Below the pieces are notes generated by a model that ran no database searches, was not told the origin of the DNA, and saw only the letters and a list, made by a program, of their open reading frames with translations. Positions 1 to 5,959 of a stretch of 6,032 nt of DNA are shown in pieces; the stretch's first letter is position 1; the number at the start of each line of letters is the position of its first letter. Where the stretch lies: positions 1 through 6,032 of the forward strand of contig JAITWQ010000180.1 of NCBI GenBank assembly GCA_031285215.1, in the 5' to 3' direction. This stretch comes from Syntrophobacterales bacterium (GTDB lineage Bacteria; Desulfobacterota; Syntrophia; Syntrophales; JAAYKM01). Made by a program: the position numbers and the translations under genes.

Positions 1-1150
1 CGCACGTCAGGAATTTATGCGCCGCCTCTTCCTCATAAACTAAATCTTCCCGGAGGTAAAACTGACTCCCTTCCGCCAGTTCAACCAATGTTTTCGCCCG
101 CCCCTGAAAGTCACGGACAATATGCCGGGCGAAGAACTGTTCCACCGGCGCCGCCGTTAAATCTTTCCAGAAGGGAATCATCTCTTCCGCCAGCCGTTCC
201 ACGGAATATTCCCTGATGTAATGCTGTTTCAACCAGAGGAGTTTTTCCGGATTAAAGACAGCAGCCGACCGGCCCACGGCCTCCAGAGTAAACAATTTGA
301 TTAACTCTTCCCTGCTGAAAATCTCCTGATCACCATGGGCCCAGCCAAGACGGACCAGATAGTTCATCAGAGCTTCGGGAAGATATCCCATCTCCTTATA
401 AACCATCACCGATGTGGCCCCGTGCCGCTTACTCAGACGCGCCTTGTCAGCACCGAGAATCATGGGCACATGAGCAAATTGAGGAACGGCACAGCCCAGA
501 GCCTCGTATAAGAGAATCTGCTTGGGCGTGTTGTTCACATGGTCATCACCGCGAATGACATGGGTAATGCCCATCTCGGCGTCATCCACAACAACGGCAA
601 AATTGTAGGTCGGATAACGGTCGCGCCGCTCAATAATGAGATCATCCAGTTCTTCATTATTAATGACAACAGGCCCTTTAATAAGGTCGTGAAACATGGT
701 GGAACCCGTGTCCGGACAGCGAAAACGAACCACGGCGTTCGGGGAACAGGGCAAATTTTTATTGCGGCAAGCGCCGTCGTACTTTGGCTTCCGCCCCTCG
801 GCCATGGCCGTTTTTCTCTTTTCCTCCAATTCTTCCGGAGTGCAGGTACAGTAATAGGCCTTTCCTTCTTGCAGGAGCTCCTGTGCCATGGAGCGATGAT
901 TTTCCACGCGCCGGGCCTGAAAGAAGGGGCCTTCATCCCAATTAAGGCCAAGCCAGTCCATGGCGTCGAGAATGGCGCGGGTAGATTCTTCCGTTGATCG
1001 CTGTTGATCAGTATCTTCAATGCGCAGAACAAACGTGCCGCCCTGATGGCGGGCATAAAGCCAGTTGAAAAGGGCTGTTCTCGCACCGCCGACATGAAGA
1101 AAGCCGGTGGGTGACGGGGCAAAGCGTGTTTTAACAGGTGTTGGAGTCAC
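1..1150 (-). CDS. gltX: Glutamyl-tRNA synthetase (GluRS), C-terminus cut by window edge
   Basis: This cytoplasmic class I aminoacyl-tRNA synthetase charges tRNA-Glu with glutamate using ATP. Reading the minus strand from the GTG at 1150 gives 383 residues before the window ends; the family is usually about 470-490, so the distal anticodon-binding part is missing. The N-terminus has the HIGH-type signature [21 protein letters not shown] (residues about 10-30, His19). A zinc site of the E. coli GluRS type is visible as Cys101, Cys103, Tyr124 and Cys128. GDDHVNNTP follows at 201-209, and the KMSKS-type loop is ARLSKRHG at 237-244. The GTG start is supported by AAAAGGA (plus-strand 1159-1165) with an 8-nt spacer and by family alignment right after it; no in-frame ATG lies just upstream. 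It is transcribed away from the yceD operon and has its own strong promoter at 1222-1250. Many bacteria carry GluRS variants that also charge tRNA-Gln; this cannot be decided here. Confidence 0.97.
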   Translation of the reverse strand, partial: MTPTPVKTRFAPSPTGFLHVGGARTALFNWLYARHQGGTFVLRIEDTDQQRSTEESTRAILDAMDWLGLNWDEGPFFQARRVENHRSMAQELLQEGKAYYCTCTPEELEEKRKTAMAEGRKPKYDGACRNKNLPCSPNAVVRFRCPDTGSTMFHDLIKGPVVINNEELDDLIIERRDRYPTYNFAVVVDDAEMGITHVIRGDDHVNNTPKQILLYEALGCAVPQFAHVPMILGADKARLSKRHGATSVMVYKEMGYLPEALMNYLVRLGWAHGDQEIFSREELIKLFTLEAVGRSAAVFNPEKLLWLKQHYIREYSVERLAEEMIPFWKDLTAAPVEQFFARHIVRDFQGRAKTLVELAEGSQFYLREDLVYEEEAAHKFLTC

Positions 1151-1189
1151 AATAATATTCCTTTTAATTAAGTGATTTTCATGGCAATG

Positions 1190-1223
1190 ACGGGGCGGTA
1201 AAGGTTCCCTTATTTTGCCCCGT
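1190..1223. repeat. 7-bp inverted repeat over the gltX transcription start
   Basis: ACGGGGC at 1190-1196 and GCCCCGT at 1217-1223 are perfect reverse complements separated by 20 nt. The right arm touches the gltX -10 box (1222-1227), and the predicted start site (about 1215) falls between the arms. The transcript would therefore contain only one arm, which favours a DNA operator over an RNA hairpin. The right arm can alternatively pair as CCCC-GTTATA-GGGG (1218-1231). Confidence 0.45.
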
Positions 1224-1250
1224 TATAGGGGTGACGCTCCTCTTTGTCAA
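1222..1250 (-). promoter_or_regulatory. Sigma-70-type promoter of gltX
   Basis: On the minus strand, TTGACA (plus-strand 1245-1250) is followed by a 17-nt spacer and TATAAC (1222-1227). This is a perfect -35 box, ideal spacing and a 5/6 match in the -10 box. Transcription would start near 1215, giving a leader of about 65 nt before the GTG at 1150. An inverted repeat, ACGGGGC/GCCCCGT (1190-1196 and 1217-1223), overlaps the last bases of the -10 box and the likely start site, so it could be an operator. That role is inference. Confidence 0.8.
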
Positions 1251-1422
1251 GGCGTGATTTGGAAACCGCCGGGGCATTTCGCAGGGATACAGGCCCGGCA
1301 AAAAAACGTTCGCATAAAACGCCACCCGTCCTCCCGCCGGGAACTTACCTCATTTCAAAAGGAATGATATCTCCATACCTGCGGCATGGCGTGTTGATTG
1401 GCGCTTTTTTCCATAATTTATC

Positions 1423-1446
1423 TTGACAATACAGGGAATATATAAT
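1423..1446 (+). promoter_or_regulatory. Candidate promoter for yceD-rpmF, abnormal spacing
   Basis: A perfect TTGACA (1423-1428) and a perfect TATAAT (1441-1446) lie 45-70 nt upstream of the yceD ATG. They are only 12 nt apart, too short for normal sigma-70 recognition. With 17-18 nt spacing from TTGACA the -10 would be TTAGGT or TAGGTA (1446-1452), which is weak. Either box may serve a promoter whose other half is poor. A promoter somewhere here is likely because the upstream gene is divergent; the exact elements are uncertain. Confidence 0.45.
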
Positions 1447-1491
1447 TAGGTACCCTATTCTGTATAAAGTATTTTGCGGTTGATGCGAGTC

Positions 1492-2019
1492 ATGAAAATC
1501 CATATACCTGAAATTACAGATGACGGACTGGAACTGGTATTTTCCCACGATGGAACATGGTTCAGGAATCTGTTGCCGGAAGGAGAAGAAGGTCTCTTTG
1601 CCCTTGAGCGTATTGATGTGACATGCCGTGCGCAGCAAGTCAGAGAATCCATCTATATTCGCGGCTCTCTGGACACAACCGTGGCAACGGGCTGTTCCCT
1701 TTGCCTGGAAGAGGCCCTTGTTCCCGTTAACAGCCGTTTCGAATACACTCTCACGCCTCGCGGCGGCGAGTTGTGCGAAGATCAGGAACTTTCTCGCGAA
1801 GATATGGATATGGAACATTACGATGGTGAAACCATTGATCTTGACCCGTTCATTATGGAACAAATCTTTCTCCACATTCCCATGAGGGTGGTTTGCAGTG
1901 AAAAATGCGCAGGCCTGTGTCCCCAATGCGGTATCAACCGCAATCATGGAAAATGCTCCTGCCATGAAAATATCGCGGACATGCGCTTTAGCGTGTTGAA
2001 AGATCTGAAAATAAACTAA
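1492..2019 (+). CDS. yceD: YceD/DUF177 family protein (23S rRNA accumulation protein)
   Basis: This is a 175-residue DUF177 (COG1399) protein. E. coli YceD is linked to 23S rRNA accumulation and sits directly before rpmF, as here. The sequence shows a CxxC pair (Cys68, Cys71), then an acidic stretch and DLDPFIMEQIFLHIPM (116-131). A C-terminal cysteine cluster follows (Cys135, 139, 143, 146, 155, 157, in the pattern C-x3-C-x3-C-x2-C-x8-C-x-C), then a RFSVLKDLKI tail. These are hallmark family features, and the cysteines may bind metal (inference). The start is uncertain: in-frame TTG 1474, TTG 1480, ATG 1483 and ATG 1492 all exist and none has a strong Shine-Dalgarno sequence. I prefer ATG 1492 because MKIHIPEI matches the usual family beginning. 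The stop is 31 nt before rpmF, consistent with co-transcription. Confidence 0.92.
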   Translation: MKIHIPEITDDGLELVFSHDGTWFRNLLPEGEEGLFALERIDVTCRAQQVRESIYIRGSLDTTVATGCSLCLEEALVPVNSRFEYTLTPRGGELCEDQELSREDMDMEHYDGETIDLDPFIMEQIFLHIPMRVVCSEKCAGLCPQCGINRNHGKCSCHENIADMRFSVLKDLKIN

Positions 2020-2050
2020 AATCATAAAAAATTAAGGAAGGATATAAACC

Positions 2051-2236
2051 ATGCCGAATCCTGTAAAACGACATTCAAAAACCAGACGCAACATGCGGCG
2101 CGCCCATGATTTTCTGACGCCCCCTTCAACGTCAAAATGTCCCCAGTGCGGAAAACCAAAGCTCCCACACCGTGTATGCAAGGTTTGCGGAACTTATAAA
2201 GGAAGAGACATCATAACAACGGAAATATCAGACTAA
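2051..2236 (+). CDS. rpmF: 50S ribosomal protein L32 (zinc-binding form)
   Basis: This 61-residue protein of the large ribosomal subunit is highly basic at its N-terminus ([19 protein letters not shown], residues 4-22), which is characteristic of L32. A zinc ribbon is formed by Cys30/Cys33 (CPQC) and Cys43/Cys46 (CKVC), making this the cysteine-containing type; E. coli L32 lacks these cysteines. The start ATG is preceded by an extended Shine-Dalgarno AAGGAAGGA (2034-2042) with an 8-nt spacer, stronger than that of yceD, as expected for a ribosomal protein. Length is normal. In the classical arrangement rpmF is followed by plsX, fabH, fabD and fabG. Here it is followed by a hairpin and 218 nt of non-coding DNA, then acpP. 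Confidence 0.98.
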   Translation: MPNPVKRHSKTRRNMRRAHDFLTPPSTSKCPQCGKPKLPHRVCKVCGTYKGRDIITTEISD

Positions 2237-2284
2237 CCTGACGGTTTTTCACTCCCCCGCTGCCACGGGAACGGAAAAGTCAGG
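2237..2284 (+). other. Imperfect hairpin immediately after rpmF
   Basis: CCTGAC (2237-2242) starts on the base after the rpmF stop codon and pairs with GTCAGG (2279-2284). After a GG bulge, TTTTC (2246-2250) pairs with GAAAA (2274-2278). A small internal stem CCCG/CGGG can form in the loop. No T-run follows, so it is not a textbook Rho-independent terminator. It could be a 3'-end stabiliser, processing site or weak attenuator limiting read-through from rpmF into acpP (inference). Confidence 0.4.
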
Positions 2285-2454
2285 CGTGATTTGTCGTTTT
2301 CTCCATGCGTTCAGATGTCTGGGAGTAAAATCTCTGCATATGACGTGAGGAAGGAAATATCTTTCGCGGACATCACGCCGGACGCGGGGAAAATGAAAAA
2401 GACAGTTTCAGGTAAGCGCTGATTTCCTGCACAGAAATCTATGAGGAGAATTAT
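2285..2454. other. rpmF-acpP spacer, no gene recognised
   Basis: The full gap between rpmF and acpP is 218 nt, where other bacteria carry about 3.5-4 kb of plsX-fabH-fabD-fabG. I translated it and recognise no fragment of those enzymes. The frame of rpmF stays open after its stop to a TGA at 2420-2422 and contains an ATG at 2315 (35 codons). That ATG has no Shine-Dalgarno sequence and the peptide is unfamiliar. No clear -35/-10 pair is visible, although acpP probably needs one if the preceding hairpin reduces read-through. The acpP ribosome binding site GAGGAG is at 2443-2448. Confidence 0.5.
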
Positions 2455-2691
2455 ATGACCCTTGAAGAGAGAGTTATGGAATTGATCATTGAGCAGCTTG
2501 ACATTACCAGAGAGGAATGTGTGCCGGAGGCGTCTTTCCTTGATGATCTGGGGGCTGACTCTCTTGATTTATGGGAATTGATCATGGAAATGGAAGAAAC
2601 CTTTAATCTTGATGTGGACGAAGAAGAGCTGCAAAAAATCAGGACAGTTCAAGATGTCATTGATTTTTTAAAGAGCAAAGGCGTTTCATAA
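2455..2691 (+). CDS. acpP: Acyl carrier protein
   Basis: This 78-residue, strongly acidic protein carries growing acyl chains on a 4'-phosphopantetheine arm in type II fatty acid synthesis. The attachment motif LGADSLD places the modified serine at Ser36, the same position as in E. coli ACP. The four-helix carrier fold is evident from the conserved pattern ending in KIRTVQDVIDFL (61-72). GAGGAG lies 6 nt before the ATG. The recognition helix II is unusual: it reads DSLDLWELIMEMEE, with Leu39 and Trp40 where E. coli has Thr and Val, Glu45 for Ala, and Asp55 for Pro. It is still followed by fabF, which supports a role in fatty acid synthesis. An ACP dedicated to a specialised pathway is possible, but context makes the housekeeping role more likely. 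Confidence 0.95.
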   Translation: MTLEERVMELIIEQLDITREECVPEASFLDDLGADSLDLWELIMEMEETFNLDVDEEELQKIRTVQDVIDFLKSKGVS

Positions 2692-2850
2692 AATCATGTT
2701 TGCCGTGGAAACCTCTGCCAGCCGGTCATTGAGAGGTGCGGACAGCGTTGCTTGCGCCTGTGCTGCAGATCGCTTTCCGCCGTGCAGCGTTTATGGCCGC
2801 GGCAAAAATGAGGTTTTCAGAAACACCCCGGTGGTAAAGAGGTATTTTCT
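2692..2850 (+). other. acpP-fabF spacer with inverted repeats and a possible small ORF
   Basis: This 159-nt gap holds two 6-bp inverted repeats: ACCTCT/AGAGGT (2711-2716, 2732-2737) and GCTGCA/TGCAGC (2762-2767, 2783-2788). It also holds a small open frame from ATG 2696 to TGA 2852-2854, encoding 52 residues. That frame begins 4 nt after the acpP stop and its stop overlaps the fabF TTG start. It has no good Shine-Dalgarno sequence and its product (several Cys, Arg and Ala, no recognisable domain) is unfamiliar, so I do not annotate it as a gene. The fabF ribosome binding site AAAGAGG is at 2836-2842. Confidence 0.45.
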
Positions 2851-4089
2851 TTGAAAAGAAGGGTGGTTATAACAGGGATGGGTGCGATTACCCCCCTGGG
2901 AAACTCCGTGGAAGATTCCTGGCGCGGGATACGCGCCGGCAAGTCCGGTATTGCGCCCATAACGAAATTTGACACGGCTGATTTCGACACCAAAATAGCG
3001 GGCGAAATCAAATCTTTTGATCCCCTGATCTATGTCAATAAAAAAGAGCGCCGCCGCCTTGATGATTTCATTCTGTACGCCCTGGCCGCAGCGGAGATGG
3101 CCGCAGCCGATGCCGGACTTGCGGGGTTCGACGGAGAAAAAGCAGGTACGGTCATTGGATCGGGAATCGGCGGATTGGCAACACTGGAAAAAGAGACGCT
3201 GATCCTTCGCCATACGGGGCCGAGGCGCGTTGCCACGTTTATGATTCCATCAATACTGGCAAACCTGGCGGCAGGACATGTGTCAATTCGTTTTGGCCTG
3301 AAAGGGCCTATCAGCAGCCCCACCACGGCCTGCGCTGCGGGAACAAACGCCATTGGAGACGCCTTTCGTATCATTCAGCAGGGTTTTGCCGATTTGATGG
3401 TCGCCGGCGGTACCGAGGCGGCGGTAACGCCATTGTCTGTCGCCGGATTTAATGCCATGCGCGCCATATCAACAAAAAACGACATCCCGGAAAAGGCCAG
3501 CCGCCCCTTTGATCAGGAGCGCAGCGGTTTTGTTATCGGGGAAGGATGCGGTCTTGTCATTTTGGAAGAGCTGACCTCCGCCCAGACCAGAGGGGCAAAG
3601 ATTTACGCGGAAGTGGTCGGTTATGGCCTCACCGCTGACGCATACCACCTGGCGGCTCCCCCTCCCGGTCACGAAGGGGCCGTCCGCTGCATGAAAAACG
3701 CCCTTGCAGACGGGAATGTAAGGCCGGAAGACGTTGATTACATCAACGCCCATGGGACATCAACCCCCCTGAACGACCTTTACGAAACCCAGGCCATTAA
3801 AACTGTCTTTGGTGAAACGCATCCCCTCGTTCCCGTCAGTTCAACAAAATCAATGACGGGGCACATGCTGGGCGCAACAGGAGGCGTCGAGGCCATTTTC
3901 ACCGTTCTGGCCATGCGGGACGGCATACTGCCCCCCACCATCAACCTGGATAATCCCGACCCGGAATGTGATCTGGATTATGTCCCTCATCAATCACGAA
4001 CCAGAAAGATCGAAACAGCCCTTTCCAATACCTTTGGTTTCGGCGGGGTTAACGCCTCTCTGATATTCAAAAAATTTGCAGAAGGTTAA
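2851..4089 (+). CDS. fabF: Beta-ketoacyl-ACP synthase II (KAS II)
   Basis: This cytoplasmic condensing enzyme extends acyl-ACP by two carbons from malonyl-ACP in fatty acid synthesis. It has 412 residues, the normal size. The thiolase-fold signature MKRRVVITGMGAITPLG begins the protein. The catalytic Cys-His-His triad is visible: Cys161 in TTACAAGTNAIGDA, His301 in NAHGTSTPLND and His338 in STKSMTGHMLGATGG. The conserved Lys333 is also present, and the C-terminal glycine-rich NTFGFGGVNASL is intact. The start is TTG at 2851: it gives the family N-terminus, has AAAGAGG 8 nt upstream, and a TGA closes the frame further upstream with no ATG between. It follows acpP, its substrate carrier, and is 2 nt from rpiB. 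The pair Cys-His-His (not Cys-His-Asn) rules out FabH. Whether it is FabF or FabB in specificity is called by length and position. Confidence 0.97.
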   Translation: MKRRVVITGMGAITPLGNSVEDSWRGIRAGKSGIAPITKFDTADFDTKIAGEIKSFDPLIYVNKKERRRLDDFILYALAAAEMAAADAGLAGFDGEKAGTVIGSGIGGLATLEKETLILRHTGPRRVATFMIPSILANLAAGHVSIRFGLKGPISSPTTACAAGTNAIGDAFRIIQQGFADLMVAGGTEAAVTPLSVAGFNAMRAISTKNDIPEKASRPFDQERSGFVIGEGCGLVILEELTSAQTRGAKIYAEVVGYGLTADAYHLAAPPPGHEGAVRCMKNALADGNVRPEDVDYINAHGTSTPLNDLYETQAIKTVFGETHPLVPVSSTKSMTGHMLGATGGVEAIFTVLAMRDGILPPTINLDNPDPECDLDYVPHQSRTRKIETALSNTFGFGGVNASLIFKKFAEG

Positions 4090-4091
4090 AG

Positions 4092-4568
4092 ATGCGCCGG
4101 CAACTGATTATCGCTTCTGATCATGCGGGATTCGAGCTGAAGGAAGAGGCCAAATCTTTTCTGACCACGTTAGACATTGACGTAACCGATATGGGAACAG
4201 ACAGTACCACCCCCGTGGACTATCCCGATTTCGGCGGCAAAGCGGCTCACGGCGTTTCCAGCGGGGCTTTTCCCATGGGAATCCTCATTTGCGGCAGTGG
4301 TATCGGCATGTCCATCGTCGCCAACAAATTCCCCGGTGTCCGGGCGGCCCTGTGTCTTGACGAATGGACCGCAGAAATGTGCCGCCGGCATAACAATGCC
4401 AATATGCTGGTACTGGCGGGGCGCAAAACAACGACGCAGCAGATGAAACAAATCATCAGGACGTGGCTCTCTACGGAATTTGAAGGGAAAAGGCATCAGC
4501 AGCGTCTTGATAAAATCAAACAAATAGAAGAAAAATATCAGAAAGGAACTGATACATGTCTGAGCTGA
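4092..4568 (+). CDS. rpiB: Ribose-5-phosphate isomerase B
   Basis: RpiB interconverts ribulose-5-phosphate and ribose-5-phosphate in the pentose phosphate pathway, feeding nucleotide synthesis. The 158-residue protein shows the RpiB/LacAB fold markers: [11 protein letters not shown] (Asp10, His11) at the N-terminus, the active-site loop [10 protein letters not shown] with catalytic Cys67, and [14 protein letters not shown] with His100. The Cys is the base characteristic of RpiB. The ATG is only 2 nt after the fabF stop, with GAAGG (4081-4085) inside the fabF end as ribosome binding site, implying translational coupling. The C-terminus is slightly longer than the usual 145-150 and ends in a charged, helical-looking tail; its last codons overlap glyA by 13 nt. 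A lactose/allose-type isomerase is possible in this superfamily, but the conserved fabF-rpiB-glyA context points to RpiB. Confidence 0.95.
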   Translation: MRRQLIIASDHAGFELKEEAKSFLTTLDIDVTDMGTDSTTPVDYPDFGGKAAHGVSSGAFPMGILICGSGIGMSIVANKFPGVRAALCLDEWTAEMCRRHNNANMLVLAGRKTTTQQMKQIIRTWLSTEFEGKRHQQRLDKIKQIEEKYQKGTDTCLS

Positions 4569-5839
4569 CAAAATATGATCCGGAAGTGGCGCAAGCCATC
4601 CTTTGGGAAACGGAACGGCAAACGGGCAAGATTGAGTTAATCGCGTCGGAAAACTTCGTGAGTGAAGCCGTCCTTGAGGCGCAGGGCTGCGTCATGACCA
4701 ACAAATACGCCGAAGGTTACCCGGAAAAGCGCTACTATGGCGGCTGTGAATTTGTGGATATTGTCGAAAATCTCGCTATTGAACGCTGCAAAAAACTTTT
4801 CGGCGCCGATTATGTCAATGTTCAGCCTCATTCGGGAACGCAGGCGAACATGGCCGTTTACTTCTCCGCGCTGAATCCCGGCGATACGGTTCTTGGCATG
4901 AACCTTTCCCATGGCGGCCATCTGTCCCATGGAAGCCCCGCCAACTTTTCGGGAAAATATTACAACATTATTCCCTACGGCGTTGATCCTCAAACAGAAA
5001 CCATTGATTATAACGAAGTCGAAGACCTCGCCAAAAAACACAAGCCAAAGATGATCGTCGTCGGTGCCAGCGCCTATCCCCGCACCATTGACTTTGCCGC
5101 TTTTCGCCGCGCGGCGGATCTCGCCAACGCCGTAATCATGTGTGATATCGCCCATATTGCCGGCTTGGTCGCCGCAGGGATTCATCCCACCCCCGTTCCC
5201 CTTTGCGAATTCGTCACCTCGACTACGCACAAAACTCTTCGCGGTCCCCGGGGAGGGTTGGTTATGTGCAGGGAAGATTACGCTAAAGTAATGGGAAGCC
5301 GTGTCTTTCCTGGTACTCAGGGCGGCCCCCTCATGCACGTCATCGCCGCCAAGGCCGTAGCCTTTAAAGAGGCTCTGACAGACGAATTCAAAGCATATCA
5401 GGCCCAAATCGTTAAAAACGCCAAAGCGCTGGCGGCCAGCCTCATGGAAGAAGGTTTTCGCCTGGTATCGGGAGGAACGGATAACCATTTGATGCTGGTT
5501 GATCTTACGGACAAAGAGATAACGGGAAAAGAAGCCCAGGAGATTCTGGATTTCACGGGTATCACGGTTAATAAAAATGGTATTCCCTTTGATACCAAAG
5601 GCCCCATGATCACAAGCGGTATCCGTATCGGAACGCCGGCGGTCACAACAAGGGGAATGAAAGAAGGGGAAATGAGGCGCATTGCCGCGCTGATCGCGAT
5701 GACACTCAAGAATATCAAAGATGAAGGCAAAATTAAAGAGGCCCGGGAAGGGGTAAGAGAATTATGCGAAAAATTCCCCCTTTACAAAGAACGCATCGCC
5801 AAAGGAAAAGAGGAGCTTCGGCAGGTACAGGGCGTTTAA
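4556..5839 (+). CDS. glyA: Serine hydroxymethyltransferase
   Basis: This PLP enzyme converts serine and tetrahydrofolate to glycine and 5,10-methylene-THF, the main one-carbon source for purine and thymidylate synthesis. The 427-residue protein has the normal length and is complete. Visible motifs are LIASENFVS (28-36), [15 protein letters not shown] (49-63), QPHSGTQAN (90-98), [13 protein letters not shown] (196-208, with the PLP-contacting Asp197 and His200) and [14 protein letters not shown] (221-234), where Lys226 forms the Schiff base. The ATG overlaps the end of rpiB by 13 nt and has AAAGGA (4542-4547) with an 8-nt spacer, so the two genes are almost certainly co-transcribed and coupled. 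The downstream gene is a probable dCMP deaminase, which ties the gene to thymidylate supply. Confidence 0.98.
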   Translation: MSELTKYDPEVAQAILWETERQTGKIELIASENFVSEAVLEAQGCVMTNKYAEGYPEKRYYGGCEFVDIVENLAIERCKKLFGADYVNVQPHSGTQANMAVYFSALNPGDTVLGMNLSHGGHLSHGSPANFSGKYYNIIPYGVDPQTETIDYNEVEDLAKKHKPKMIVVGASAYPRTIDFAAFRRAADLANAVIMCDIAHIAGLVAAGIHPTPVPLCEFVTSTTHKTLRGPRGGLVMCREDYAKVMGSRVFPGTQGGPLMHVIAAKAVAFKEALTDEFKAYQAQIVKNAKALAASLMEEGFRLVSGGTDNHLMLVDLTDKEITGKEAQEILDFTGITVNKNGIPFDTKGPMITSGIRIGTPAVTTRGMKEGEMRRIAALIAMTLKNIKDEGKIKEAREGVRELCEKFPLYKERIAKGKEELRQVQGV

Positions 5840-5878
5840 AAACATTGTCATGGGGGTATCATAGGTTTACGGAATAGC

Positions 5879-5928
5879 GGTTTTATCGTTCGGGAGAAAA
5901 CCATAACACGCGAAAACAAACTTGTTTT
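5879..5928 (+). other. Hairpin and AT-rich palindrome between glyA and the next gene
   Basis: In the 120-nt gap after glyA, GGTTTT (5879-5884) pairs with AAAACC (5897-5902) across a 12-nt loop. Just downstream, AAAACAA (5913-5919) and TTGTTTT (5922-5928) form a near-perfect palindrome with only 2 nt between. Neither is followed by a free T-run that would make a canonical terminator, although the palindrome's own right arm is T-rich. A role in attenuation, mRNA processing or protein binding is possible but unproven. Confidence 0.35.
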
Positions 5929-5959
5929 TACAGATGAGGGGTTAACATATCAGGAGCAA

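Larger units (their letters stand above)
1151..1491. other. Divergent intergenic region between gltX and yceD
   Basis: This stretch of about 340 bases has no convincing gene. It holds the gltX ribosome binding site and promoter (left part) and a candidate rightward promoter at 1423-1446. Several GC-rich inverted repeats lie between them: GCCGGG 1268-1273 with CCCGGC 1294-1299 (20-nt loop), and CCATACC 1373-1379 with GGCATGG 1383-1389 (one mismatch, 3-nt loop). A T6 run at 1405-1410 follows the second hairpin at some distance, so it is not a classical terminator. A short plus-strand open frame at 1244-1426 starts at a non-ATG codon, has no Shine-Dalgarno sequence and overlaps the gltX promoter, so I do not call it a gene. 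Confidence 0.6.

Noticed and set aside
535..1122. Open frames on both strands inside the gltX region (195 and 152 codons)
   Set aside because: The gltX frame read from GTG 1150 gives an uninterrupted GluRS with all motifs; these are out-of-frame or antisense shadows.
1268..1299. GCCGGG/CCCGGC inverted repeat followed by A7 as a bidirectional terminator
   Set aside because: For the minus strand the A-run would lie before, not after, the stem, and no plus-strand gene precedes it. The 20-nt loop is also large for a terminator.
1244..1426. 60-codon plus-strand frame in the gltX-yceD gap
   Set aside because: It has no ATG start and no ribosome binding site, overlaps the gltX promoter, and has no recognisable product.
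1345..2025. 226-codon minus-strand frame covering yceD
   Set aside because: It runs antisense to a DUF177 protein with all family cysteines and through its promoter region, with no recognisable product.
1251..2292. Exact 10-mer GGCGTGATTT at 1251-1260 and 2283-2292, possible shared regulatory site
   Set aside because: Several chance 10-mer matches are expected in 6 kb. The copies sit in unrelated positions relative to their genes, and no symmetry supports a binding site.
2315..2422. 35-codon frame in the rpmF-acpP gap as a small gene or remnant of a fab gene
   Set aside because: It has no Shine-Dalgarno sequence, and no similarity to PlsX, FabH, FabD or FabG could be recognised by eye; the length is within chance.
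4637..5488. Long open frame on the minus strand (283 codons) opposite glyA
   Set aside because: It is wholly antisense to a complete, motif-rich glyA. Its product shows no recognisable domain, and it is a typical shadow of codon bias in the sense gene.
5840..5959. The glyA frame stays open after its TAA and runs into the dCMP deaminase ATG, suggesting read-through or a fusion
   Set aside because: Forty sense codons in a row are expected by chance about one time in seven. glyA already has its full normal length, and the stretch does not resemble either family.
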